From NCBI GenBank assembly GCA_964019415.1, contig OZ025870.1:9335415-9399414 (forward strand): DNA of 64,000 nucleotides. Direction: 5' to 3'. The stretch is from Ianthella basta. Its lineage: Eukaryota > Porifera > Demospongiae > Verongiida > Ianthellidae. Under the pieces are notes generated by a model that did not search any database, was not told the DNA's origin, and saw only the letters and a program-made list of their open reading frames with translations. Below, piece after piece: positions 12,401-21,148 of this stretch (position 1 is its first letter; each line of letters begins with the position of its first letter). The translations under genes and the position numbers were made by a program.

Positions 12401-15400
12401 AGGCTCGTACAGCACCTGTAGTTCCTTGGTGGAGTGCTTCTAAGATACGTACCACCTTTGTTGGAAAGTGGTACCTCTTCTGGAGTACTGACCACAGAGC
12501 CTTGCGGTTTACAGAGTCATAAGCTTTCTTTAGGTCCACAAAACACATGTAGAGAGGTGCATGGAACTCCCGTGCCTTTTCCATCAAGGTACGCAAGGAG
12601 AAAAGATGGTCTGTGCAACCCCTGCCTTTTCGAAACCCACACTGGTTCTCTCTAAGTGCTCGGTTTGCTTTCTCCTTCAATCTGTTTTGGATGACTCGAC
12701 AGAAGACCTTTCCTGGTACACTAAGTAGAGCTAGCCTCTGAAATTGTCACATACATCATACGCTCCCTTCTTGTGCAGTGGGACAACAATTTGCTTCAAC
12801 CAATCATCTGGGACTTTCTCCGAGTGCCAAACTCTACAAGACAAACAAGTCAACCAGTGGACAACGGGCTCTCCTCCTAGCTTCAACATTTCTGCTGTAA
12901 TCTCATCTACTCCTGACCAGAAGCATATCTTTTTGGGGACATCACACACCACCTCCTGCAACTCAGCATAGAATTTTTCAGCCTCTTCCTCATTTCCTTC
13001 CTCATTCGTTGGAGCATACACTGCCACAACAGACACAAAACCACTGTGCATCTTAAGCCTTGTTCGCAAGAGCCTCTCTGATACTGGGTGAAACTCTGCC
13101 TTTGCTGCCCTCCATGCCACAGGGGCGTTCGCACTCAACACTACTGCTACTCCTTTCCTACAGTTTTGCACTTCATGTTCTGGCATCCCTGAGTACATAG
13201 TTGTTGTGCCATTAAGTTGCAAAATCCCATGACCTGGCCACCTTACTTCTGACAGAGCCAATACTTCAATTCTCTTCTCTTCCATTGTTCGTAGCACATC
13301 TCTGAGTTTTCCATTCTGCCTTGTTGGTTTGCCAAGTGTTCTCACATTCCAGCACCCAATTCGAGTGCTAGACTTTGGTGAAAAGAAGGTCTGATCCGGC
13401 TGCATCAGTGCAATAGGGTCCTTTCAGCTTTGCCTACTACACGTCATAGGATCTGCATTCTGCAGTGGGCGCCTTCCCATCCCTCCTTTTCGAAGAAAAC
13501 GCTCATTCTTTGTGGTTTTAGGGATCATTTGGTTTGAGGATCTGCAGGGTGATCAGCCCTGCGAGTCCTGCTGACGTTTAGCCATCCTTGATGTTACCAG
13601 GGCCACCACGTGGAGGAGTCAGCATCAGCCCCCCCCCCCACACACACACGCTAACACACATGTATGCGCGCACACACACACACAAACACACACACAGCAC
13701 ACATACTGAGTGAGAGAGCGGGGGTAGACACGGAGCGTTAGCTAGCAAGGTCTTTTGTAGCTGAATGGAGGAACATTTTGGCGCATGTTACCTGCCCATA
13801 GTGTATAATTCAACCTGCCCATAATTTCAATTCCTCTAGGAGTGCTAACCTTTGCACACTTTTGGTGCTATGATTTCCTGAAGTGTGCTGCACTGTTCTG
13901 CTGTCTCAACGAACTCCACGAGGGTAGCTGGTTTCCCAACATGCGCACTATCAAGCTTTTTGGTTGAAAACCAAGCCAATTCACTCAAGGAACCTCATTG
14001 CGGTGGTATATTGCAATGAACAAAGAGTTCAAAGTCTGGTTTAACATTTAAAAGTACTACACACTAGAGGAAGCTTAAATGTAGTAAGTCGATAGCAATT
14101 CATCTCAGAGCACCGCCATTTTAAAATGCCCGTCACTCGGTCTTCATGATAGTTGGAGCTATATCTCACAGGAGAGTCATTCATTTGGCTTCTTGCTACT
14201 ATGACCGTATGACATACCTATGTCCTAATTTTGTTTGATAAGTAGATGGCAAATGCGGACATAGATGATTGCGAGCCTTGTAAAGCATAGAATTTGAGCG
14301 CCAAACGGCCTCTTGAATTGCCCGTAGTATTCATACATACATAGTTCATTACGAACATTAAGCCATACAAATACCTAAAAGTGAAAACAATATAGGGGTG
14401 CCTTCGGCGCCTCAAAAACTAACACACATGTCAAAAAGCAAAATTGATCATTTTAAACTATTATGTCATTAACGCACATTGCTACATAGCCTTAAAATTT
14501 CCAACAGATCGATGAGCTGATAAAGTAAAAACAAGACATCATTTAGTTTGCAGTTTACTGTCCATACATATTCAACTTTGTTGAATGTTGAATAAGCTTG
14601 CAAGCACGTCTGTTTGATATGATACTGTCAATTATTGCTACCCAATTGTGGTATCTCGTCATAACATTGTTGTAGAAAGGTTGACATGTTACCTTTCCCA
14701 TATGCATGCTATAGACATGAGAACAATACACTGAAACTATTCAACTGCAAATTTTCAAAAGCTACTTACAGACCGGGTGTAATAACTGCTTAGCACATTG
14801 AAATAAAGTGATTTTGGTATGGAAAGGAAAGTGTTCCCGACCAGACTACAGGCATGATTAGCATGCAAGTCTGAATAGATTTTCAGTGGCACTCTCATAT
14901 GGGTTGGAAAGCTTCTGTGAACTGTATATTTTGAATTACAATATTAATTTGTTTTCTGATGTCTTGCTGTTCATTACACTTAGTTTTTGTTCAATTCATT
15001 CCTCTCTAGAATGACATTATCGGGCCCTCAGGCTATGGAGATGCACGATTCATACCAGCTAACCTTGTCCTTGAGTACAAGATTAGGTTTGAGAATGACC
15101 CCAATGCCACAGCTCCAGCTCAAAGGGTTTTCATCAGTCACCGTCTAGATGACGATGTGGATGTGCGGACATTCAGAGTTGGATCATTTGGGTTTGGAGA
15201 ATTTACACAGAATGTTACGCTCCAAAGAGCCTTCATACAAGTAAACACCACCAATTTGATTGTGAAGTTGTTTCTTCATATCTGCTTTGTATTCTGTTAT
15301 ATTGTATCTGTTCCTCCTTAGGATGTTATTAATATGACAGAGTCCCTCGGTATATTAGTAAGGGTGAGAGCTGGCATTGATGTGATCAGCAGTGAAGCAT

Positions 15401-18400
15401 TCTGGGATATGCAGTCCATTGACCCAGAGACAGGTAGGAATGTGAAAACTGGTCTCTTAGGAATATAATCAACATCCATCATTTGATGTAGCTAATCTTG
15501 ATAAGATATATTTTTAATTATTGCAAAAGCAATAAGGCATTTTGGGACATCTCTGGGATGTGCTTGTAAAAATTGTTTCCTTTAACCTATTGGATGGATG
15601 ATATCACATTATTATAATAGTTTCAAATCAAACATTTGCCACTTTCATCAGCAAACATTAGCATGAATAATAATAATAATAATAATAATTGATCTTATTT
15701 AATGTGGGGAACCTTTAGCCAGAAGGCTACTCTTCCAGGCACCCACAACACATACATAGTGCAAACAACACAGACACACATATACAGTAAGATCATTTTG
15801 TTATTCATTCAATGAGGCTGTTTGTTGTCAGGTGGGTGCTGCCACTGAAAATTTCTCTGCCATGGCCTGGGCTTGAGCTTGAACTGGAAACATCCCATAA
15901 TCATGGATCTTGAAGCATGTGCTTCAGCTCCAGACCACCCGCACCCCCAAGCATGGTATTAAGAACACTATTTCAAGCATCATCTAAGTTAACATAGGTC
16001 ATTGTTGTATTTCTCTACAGTACAAACAATTACCACTGTCCCTGCTTAGACAGCACTACTGTGATGTTTAATAGTAATAAATTGAAAGATTCTAAATCCG
16101 AACACACTTAATTTGCATATTATTGACCTTACCACCTGTAAGGAGAGGCACCCATTGACCCAACTGTGGGATTCCTTCCTCCAAACAATGGTACAACTGG
16201 ACAGGGCTTTGTTACCTTCACTGTGAGAGCCAAACAACAGCTTGGACCCCTTCCTACTATTGATGCTGTGGCTTCCATCACCTTCGACCAGAATGAGCCC
16301 ATTGTCACCCCTCCCATCTTCAACACTGTGAGTGGTTCTACTAAGGGATACAAGAGGAGCCTAGATGCACGAACTACCTGCTTACACGTGTTTGTAGTCA
16401 TGTACATTAAATAAGCATGAAATTTAGACTGATGTTATAATGTGACAGAAACATAAAAACCTATGCATGCATTGATGTATGCACTATGGAATAATCATTA
16501 AAGTAGCTTCATATTGTTTTAAACAGATTGACGATATTGCTCCCGCGGTTAATGTCACTGCAATCCAAGACCTGCTAAGTGTTGGAACTCCAGCTGTCAG
16601 TTTGAGTAAATCTGATGTTGGATCAGGAGTAGCCACTGTGGATCTGTACTTACTGGAAGGTTAGATATACATAGCATTAGTGTAATTCTAAGTGTTCCAT
16701 TCATTGCAGTATTGCCAATTGGCTAGTGATGCTGCTCCTTCAGTTTCTTCCAAACCTTGGTTTCATTTATAGACGACCAGTTGAGACCTCTGCTTCTAGG
16801 GAGAGCAGAACAGACAGCCATACTTCCCCTATTGCAAGGCTTTCAGTATCAAGTAGTAGCAAGAGCTATAGACAATGTTGGCAATATGCAGACTCTGGAG
16901 GATGCCTTGCAGAACGTTTTACCATTGAATTTCACTACAATTCCCATCACCTGCCCAAATGACTGCTCTGGCCAAGGCAATTGTTCCTCAATTGGTACTT
17001 GTCAGTGTCAGACTGGTTTCTATGGTTCTGACTGTAGTCAAGGTAAAGGTCACTGGCATGCATAACATGTCTATGTCATATGTTACGTGAGATTACTGTA
17101 TAAAATTATGATACTGGATGTGAGGCATGCAATGTAGTGTGTATATAATTATGTGCACTTTGCAATGCATAATAACACTCTCAAGGCAGCAATATACTTA
17201 TAGTAGTAATTGTATACAAAATGTAGCTATTTTAATCAGACATTTTAGTATATTCTGCCTTCAAATCAAATTATACTTTACTACTTACAGTTACACCTCC
17301 ACTGGAGCCACCCTTTCTGAACTTCACCTCTCCCTCAACCACTGGACAAGAAGATAATCCAGTAACTGTGTATGTCTTTGCTACTCCTGTAAGAGACACA
17401 ACAGGTGCAGACGAGCTGGTCATCAGTATTTCTGGTTTGCCAGCTGCAGCAATTCTTAGCAATGGAATGCGCTTAGGAGAGGGACTTTGGAAACTTATTC
17501 CAGAGGACTTTGGAAACCTTGAAATTTTGCTTCCTACACATTTTTCAGGACTGTTAGAGATTCAGGCAACTGCCTACTTTGAGAACCATCAGAACACAAC
17601 TTCTAGGTCAAGAGGTATACTGTTTACCATTGAGCCTGTGCCTGATGCTCCATATCTTGTGGTGGTAGATACTTGCTACAATGCCTCACGAAGCACTGTG
17701 GACATTTTTGTGGAAAGCAGACTTGTAGACATGAATGGTTTGGAAGAGCTAAGCCTTGTTGTGCATGGGCTTCCTGAAAATGTTAGTCTAGTTGAAGGTA
17801 ACAGAAGCTCAAATGGAGAGTACATAATCACTATGCTTCAAATGTTCCAGCTTCGTGTACCAGATAGATTCCAACCATTCACTTTTGAAGTCAACGCCTA
17901 TTCAACCATAACTGCTCCAATGATGCAGACCAATGTTACCGAGGAGGTGACAGTTGAAGAATGTAAAGTCATTGAAGGTAACAATTGAAGTGGAACACTG
18001 TCATGATCTTGCCTCAGCATTCAATCCACAAACATGCAGTTCAGATCTTTTCCAGTGCAAACGTCCTTAGATGCTGTAGAGTACACGTTTTGTCTGAATA
18101 TACATTGTTAACACAGTGTCACAATATCACACAATGTTAATATGCAAGATTTAGTATATATTCTTTGGCCAGGGTGGTTCCATGTTGCATTAGCTAAATA
18201 ATGTTCAAGAATCTGATTCTGCTTTTAATTTTCAAGATCAAGTCATTGTGCTTCCATAGCTCAACCTGTACTCATATCACAAGCTTACGCACATTAGTGT
18301 ATTAAAGTGGCTCAATCTATAATCTTCTTTTCTTTCTTTCGCAATATAAACACTCAGGGGTGTGTCCACGATCAGTTGAACAGAATGAAGCACTGGACTT

Positions 18401-20992
18401 CAATTTCTACTGGCCAAACACAAATGCTGGAAACATTTTCGCTATTCAGTGCCCCTGCAGGGACCTCTATGAACTGACTGAAGACCTGTTTGCCATCAGG
18501 GAGTGTGGAACAGATGGAAGCTGGCTGAAAACTGAACTCTCCACTTGTGTATCCAGTAAAAGAGTGGTGCTGTGTGAGGTATATACATCTCTAATGTGAA
18601 TTTGCAGTGTTATAGCTGCAGTAACATTGTAATGTGTGGCTGTGTACATGCCGCACTCTTGATGGCGAACATACACATGCATACATGGATAACTCTTGTC
18701 AATTTCTCATTTGTGCAGGGTGGAGATCTGGCAGGCACCCTGTTTGACAGCCTGGGATTGCCTGACACTTTGACATCTGGAGATGTAGCCATTCTGTTCA
18801 GTGCAGCAAGCACTCTCCTCACAACTGAAAACATCAATAACAACACCGTGAGCTGTAAACCTGCTCTTCTTAGCTCATTATATGAGCACAAAATGTGCAT
18901 CAAGCATAGAAAATTCTTCTAGGAATTACTATGCTGCAAGTGTATCTTACTCTACATAATCCAATGCTTTGCCTTTCCTACAATGCTAGGTGAGAAATAT
19001 GCTGCTGAATGCATTTGATGACCTGCTATCTACCGATGATGATGTTCTACTGGCCTTAAGTGAAACGACAAGCATTGGAGAAAAGTATGACATTGTATTA
19101 TAATTCAATGCATTCTGTGATATGTATTCGTATGACTGTAGAGCACCCTTCAGCATACATGTAAGTCACAATCAGCAAATTTAAAATTCATTCTCATTAT
19201 AGTAATGGGGTTATTCTTGAGCAATCATGTATAGTTCTTGTGTGCTCTTGCTGTACAGGCTTTTGTCATCATTCGATATGATTGGGAAAGTTCGTGGTCT
19301 CAGTCTAGGGGAAACCTTCATGGTCAATAGAACACAATTTGCTCTAGAATATGTTGAAGTCAGCTCAGATGATCTTCCAGATGCAGGATACAACGTTAAG
19401 TTTGGTGGGGAAGATGGCGATCAAGTGAACCTGCCAAAGTCTGTATTCAATGGCTATTCTGACAACGTACGCATTAGCAGCTCAAAGCTAAAGAAGACAT
19501 CTTTGTTCAGAGGACGGGAGGAGTCCATCACATTTGCCAGCAACATATTATCAGCCAATGTGCTTGAAAAGGAGGTCAAGGACCTGGCAGAACCTGTCAC
19601 AATAAAGTTTGAAAAGATCACCGTTGTAAGCAGTTTGCATAGAACAGCTTAAAGCATGCATTTCAATCTATAATATTTTCTGTGTAGTGAAGAAATTTGT
19701 TCTTCTTTGGTGTTGCCATGCAGACGCCAAGTGGAATGTTAAGTAGCTGCCACTTCCTGAATACAAGTGCCAGCCGTAAGTTTTTGATTGTTTATACATT
19801 AAACTATAACAAGTATCATCTGAAGCAGTTAATGGGGTGGAAGGAGTATAGTTCCCATTGTTCACTAGATTCCTTATTCATGCTTGACTGTTATGTAAAT
19901 ATCTACTCCTCTTTACACCAAATTTCCAGGAGTTACAGGCAAATGGTCCCAGGATGGATGCAGATTGTTGCAAGAAACACAGAAAGAAGTGACATGTGCA
20001 TGTGATCACCTGTCAAGTTTTGCAGTTCTACTGGTTAGTTAATTATTACCAAATGACTCCTTATTTATCTGCTATAAGGGAGAATTTGCTGCTCCCACTC
20101 CTGGCCTTCCTCCCCTTCATGCAGACTGCAGCAGATTCCACCAAACCTCCACCCATTGGTACCATCTCTACAGCATCCATTGTGCTGCCCATAATTTTGG
20201 GTCTCTTTCCCATCACCGTTACAGTTATTGTAGTAGCGGTGTTCATTCACAAGTAAGTATATTGGAATAGAATGATGTCCCACTAGCATAGTATAGCCTT
20301 GCATTAGCACTACAAAGCATAATGACATGCTAGTGTGTATAGTATATATGCATATACATGTGTACAAGCTTCAACAGTTCTACATGCTAGCTGTTATGTA
20401 CTTAACCTGACACATCCAAGCCTATTTAATATGTGGAAAAGAGCCTGACAACATTATTGCCAGCAATCACGGTGTCCAGGTTGCAGCCCACAGTGCAGTC
20501 CAATCACATTGCAGATATACTCTAACAACATAACAATGCTTGTGGCAACCAATGGCATTATGCAACATCAGCATTTGTGAGAAACTTGCGAGTTTACCAG
20601 GTGATCTGCAATCTCATTGGTTGTCATGAGCCGGGTTATGACATCGGTACATGTCTGGAATTGCATGGGTTGCGGTGTGGACTACAACCTGCACAACTTC
20701 ATGTATAGCAATGTGCCTGGCATATTTTCCCCATTTAAAACGGCACGTGGCTAGCTGTTATGTTCCATCCATTGTGATTGGTTTTCAGTTTATAGGTGTT
20801 ACCTCATAATGTAGGGGCGAGAAAAGTAAGAAGCAGTACACAGTAGGTACTGTTGATGCAACCTACTCCAAGCAGCTGCCAGAGAAGGTTATAGAGAATG
20901 TTGGTCGCCATGAAGAGAGCAATGAATTGGAAATAGAGACCTCTTTCACTGAGTCGTCTGCGGCCATGGAACATGTGCAGATACATCTGTAG
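850..20992 (+). CDS. Gene A: giant RHS / EGF / HormR-GAIN-GPS single-pass membrane protein (5' truncated)
   Basis: Eighteen exons on one strand splice in frame: 850-1070, 1149-1319, 4412-4636, 8093-8376, 15010-15240, 15322-15433, 16143-16327, 16527-16659, 16773-17042, 17291-17977, 18358-18578, 18719-18847, 18990-19084, 19259-19625, 19724-19775, 19930-20033, 20125-20252, 20815-20992 (TAG). They sum to 1263 residues after one leading base. Donors are mostly GTAAGT or GTGAGT-like; the one after 4636 (GTGGGA) is weak. Domains in order by visible residue: RHS core 1-115, spacer 120-205, basic linker 206-300, DPNDIIGP module 301-580, EGF 581-608, two cadherin-like repeats 611-835, HormR 840-905, GAIN 914-1127, GPS 1111-1162, TM about 1179-1203, tail to 1263. 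The likely role is cell-surface adhesion or signalling (inference). The 3' block from 15010 is secure; the link to the RHS exons across long introns rests on phase agreement and on the S-x-DPNDIIGP motif created at the 8376/15010 junction. Confidence 0.72.
2059..2897. mobile_element. MITE family R2, copy 1
   Basis: An approximately 840-bp block that recurs at about 54907-55745. It starts TATGGTGATTG and ends near CTTACCATACAATAT, so the tips (TATGGT/ACCATA) are a short inverted pair. An internal hairpin GGTCTGATATT/AATATCAGACC is shared by both copies. No coding capacity is recognised. It lies in the intron 1320-4411 of gene A; the stretch 1320-2058 before it shows nothing I can name. Confidence 0.6.
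2898..3905 (+). mobile_element. Non-autonomous Crypton-like element, copy interrupted by a MITE
   Basis: It begins ATAGATCCCATTACCATGG, matching the start of the element at 24901 (ATAGATCCCATTGCCATGG). It also shares CACAACATACRATG, AACCAGAGCCGAGAAA and CAGTGAGTAAGCTTAC with that element. A piggyBac-like MITE (3209-3851) splits it, and similarity resumes at about 3852. The right end is decayed. Confidence 0.5.
3209..3851 (-). mobile_element. piggyBac-like MITE, copy 1 (TTAA-flanked)
   Basis: Bounded by TTAA at 3209-3212 and 3848-3851, with tips TTAACCTCTTAG and, inverted, TTAACGTTATAGGCTCG. It is the reverse orientation of the copies at 8416-9071 and 58958-59618. Repeated GACGAGTTTACTCGTCA units lie next to one end. 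Short ORFs inside show no known domain. Confidence 0.65.
4991..5048. repeat. (ATACA)n pentanucleotide microsatellite
   Basis: About ten near-perfect ATACA units in the intron 4637-8092 of gene A. Confidence 0.9.
5391..5517. repeat. Dispersed repeat, copy 1
   Basis: Contains TAACTATTCTTCCTGGTTTG followed by AAGCGCAGGAA and an AAACTTGGC segment. The same order of blocks is found at 48697-48820. No termini could be defined. The rest of the intron 4637-8092 (for example 5518-6200 and 6700-8092) shows no recognisable gene or element. Confidence 0.5.
6346..6509. repeat. (GA)n/(GGGA)n purine-strand microsatellite
   Basis: GAGAGA at 6349-6364, then a mixed GAGA and GGGA tract at 6421-6508. Translated frames are low-complexity only. 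Confidence 0.9.
8416..9071 (+). mobile_element. piggyBac-like MITE, copy 2 (TTAA-flanked)
   Basis: A 656-bp element bounded by TTAA at 8416-8419 and 9068-9071. Tips are TTAACCCTATAGGCTCG and (inverted) TTAACCGTTTAGGCGCT, an imperfect terminal inverted repeat. Near the right end the motif TAAACTCGTCATT occurs twice, spaced by about 45 bases. piggyBac transposases target TTAA and duplicate it, hence the assignment; no transposase is encoded. It lies 40 bases after the exon ending at 8376. Confidence 0.7.
9345..9655 (+). repeat. Left arm of a long inverted repeat with hairpin tip
   Basis: Starts with the perfect hairpin GGGGCGCC-GAA-GGCGCCCC and then CTATATTGTTTTCACTTTTAG. Its diverged inverted counterpart is 14105-14418. 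An (AT)n run sits at about 9413-9441. Shared later blocks include GAGATACAGCTCCAATTATCA-type and AAAATGGC sequences. Confidence 0.55.
10151..10222. repeat. small palindromic MITE (CAAGTATTT family), copy 2
   Basis: Left arm GCAAGTAGTTCGCGGTT, centre GGGGCGCC-CT-GGCGCCCC, right arm AACTCGAAATACTTG. It is the same family as 535-597. The surrounding 9656-10849 has no gene that I recognise. Confidence 0.6.
10850..10970. repeat. Foldback element with CACCC...GGGTG loop
   Basis: Imperfect arms around AGTTACTACACGACTTC and GTAGTGTTACTAC fold around CACCCTTGGGTGCTTCGCACCC. This is the same design (AT-rich arms, GC-rich TTCG/CGC core) as the palindromes at 33498, 54731 and 55742. Confidence 0.45.
11082..12680 (-). 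pseudogene. LINE reverse transcriptase with C-terminal C2H2 zinc fingers
   Basis: A 532-residue open frame with RT motif A (FVDLKKAYDSVNR), motif B (NGVRQGDVLAPTLFNLFLD) and motif C (LDYADDM), so the catalytic aspartates are present. Downstream comes FEYLGSTV, the thumb-like KTKMRMFKAAIIPTLMYGSE region and RLRWLGHVARM. The C-terminus adds two Cys2His2-like fingers (C-x4-C...H-x4-H and C-x2-C...H-x3-C/H type), which could bind nucleic acid. The true RT frame extends upstream of this Met: similarity (LLSVPGKVFCRVIQNRL) continues to the frameshift near 12731. This domain is open but disconnected from a full endonuclease. Confidence 0.85.
12731..13405 (-). pseudogene. LINE endonuclease (APE type), internally deleted
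   Basis: Starts MQPDQTFFSPKSSTRIGCWN, with RIGCWNVRTLG and LALSEVRWPGHG (the Asn and Glu catalytic regions), and YAPTNE. After DVPKKICFW it jumps to GVDEITAEMLKLGGE, which belongs to the RT linker. The GDFNA and SDH-type catalytic segments that should intervene are therefore missing. The frame ends at DNFRG-stop, where a one-base loss separates it from the RT frame. Confidence 0.8.
13643..13700. repeat. (CA)n tract
   Basis: CACACA repeats next to the C-run that marks the 5' end of the LINE on the opposite strand. From 13701 to 14104 I see no gene. Confidence 0.8.
14105..14418 (-). repeat. Right arm of the long inverted repeat
   Basis: Its reverse complement begins TGAGGCGCCGAAGGCACCCC, then TATATTGTTTTCACTTTTAG, matching the left arm at 9345 with the hairpin tip slightly decayed. 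The two arms enclose about 4.4 kb that contains the LINE. From 14419 to 15009 I see no further gene. Confidence 0.55.
15010..16892 (+). other. Gene A exons 5-9: DPNDIIGP module (prokaryote-like extracellular domain)
   Basis: The module opens with NDIIGPSGYGDARFIPAN, continues IRFENDPNATAPAQRV, RTFRVGSFGFGEF and GFLPPNNGTTGQGFVTFTVR, then DQNEPIVTP and SGVATVDLYLL, and ends ARAIDNVGN. I recognise this series from very large cell-surface proteins of bacteria, where it follows RHS or CARDB repeats. It is split across five exons with typical donors and acceptors, so it is a resident eukaryotic gene and not contamination. Its function is unknown; it looks like a beta-sandwich set with a terminal Ig-like or FnIII-like unit. 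Confidence 0.7.
15670..15948 (-). mobile_element. tRNA-derived SINE, copy 1
   Basis: Read on the minus strand it has a tRNA-like head (GGTGGTCTGGAGCTGAAGC, TCAAGATCCATGATTATGGG, a B-box-like AGTTCAAGCTC), a unique body (CCTTCTGGCTAAAGGTTCCC) and an (ATT)n tail. The copy at 35330-35598 is in the opposite orientation with the same head, body and tail. The anticodon-arm region CTCAAGATCC of copy 2 resembles tRNA-Leu. It lies in an intron of gene A. Confidence 0.65.
16953..17042 (+). other. Gene A: single EGF-like domain
   Basis: Six cysteines in the spacing C-x3-C-x5-C-x5-C-x-C-x8-C, with the GFYGSDC ending typical of EGF_2/teneurin-type EGF domains. It is encoded at the end of exon 16773-17042, directly after the ARAIDNVGN end of the preceding module. 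Confidence 0.85.
17291..17977 (+). other. Gene A exon 10: two cadherin-like repeats of bacterial type
   Basis: The 229-residue exon has QEDNPVTVYVFA, then ELVISISGLPAAAILSNG, WKLIPEDFGNLEILLPTHFSG and EIQATAYFEN. The pattern (acidic Asp-rich start, LSISGLPxGAxLSNG, W-x-L, FSG) is that of tandem cadherin-like or VCBS-like repeats in bacterial adhesins. A second, more diverged repeat follows (ELSLVVHGLPENVSLVEG, then a FQPFTFEVNAYS ending). The exon carries several N-glycosylation sequons. Confidence 0.6.
18358..18578 (+). other. Gene A exon 11: hormone-receptor-like (HormR/HRM) domain
   Basis: Residues show FYWPNTNAGNIFAIQCPC, then FAIRECGTDGSWLKTELSTC. The WP-x-T-x-AG, CPC, RxCxxxGxW and terminal Cys pattern is that of the HRM domain, which precedes the GAIN domain in many adhesion GPCRs, including latrophilins. 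I ended the exon at the GAG/GTATAT donor (18578) and not at the nearer GTAAAA, because only the former keeps the frame into the GAIN exons. Confidence 0.75.
18719..20033 (+). other. Gene A exons 12-16: GAIN domain with GPS autoproteolysis motif
   Basis: The exons give helical subdomain A (LFSAASTLLTTENINNNT, NAFDDLLSTDDDVLLAL), then strands (FMVNRTQFALEYVEV, NVRISSSKL, FASNILSANVL, PVTIKFEKI). The GPS motif follows, with Cys in SSCHFLN, the KWSQDGC segment, and CACDHLSSFAVLL. HL/S is a cleavable GPS tripeptide; the cut would fall between visible residues 1155 and 1156. All four GPS cysteines and the Trp are present. GAIN-GPS is normally followed by seven TM helices (adhesion GPCRs) or the polycystin bundle. 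Confidence 0.88.
20125..20992 (+). other. Gene A exons 17-18: single TM helix and short cytoplasmic tail
   Basis: Exon 20125-20252 encodes a Pro-rich stalk (STKPPPIGT) and one hydrophobic run of about 25 residues ending VVAVFIHK. The last exon (20815-20992) encodes a hydrophilic tail with a basic stop-transfer start (KGEKSKKQY), acidic patches (EESNELEIE) and a TAG stop. No further hydrophobic segment exists, so the protein is type I single pass. A possible polyadenylation signal AATAAA is at 21143-21148. Confidence 0.82.
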
Positions 20993-21142
20993 ATTATTGC
21001 ACTGAATTTGCTAGATAGCTGTCTACAAACATGATAGATTACAGCTAGGCAAGTTAGCTAGTTCTGTAGTTTCATTATAGCCATATACCTTGCACTTTGC
21101 TGACTATTAGAAAGTAGTGATTGTATGCACTATTACATTATT

Positions 21143-21148
21143 AATAAA
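21143..21148 (+). terminator. Possible polyadenylation signal of gene A
   Basis: AATAAA about 150 bases after the gene A stop codon; no other canonical signal was noted closer. Confidence 0.4.

Larger units (their letters stand above)
11082..13643 (-). mobile_element. Non-LTR retrotransposon (LINE), defective
   Basis: On the minus strand the element begins near the C-run at 13630-13643 (G-rich 5' end), carries an apurinic-type endonuclease part (12731-13405) and a reverse transcriptase ORF (11082-12680), and ends somewhere below 11082. The endonuclease with its WNVRTL start and the C-terminal RLRWLGHVARM block resemble RTE/CFDP2-like LINEs; the clade assignment is tentative. The copy is dead: the endonuclease is fused to the RT linker by an internal deletion, and a one-base frameshift separates the two frames near 12731. 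Confidence 0.85.

Noticed and set aside
15010-20992. A classical adhesion GPCR
   Set aside because: HormR and GAIN-GPS are present, but only one TM helix precedes the stop, so a 7TM receptor cannot be claimed.
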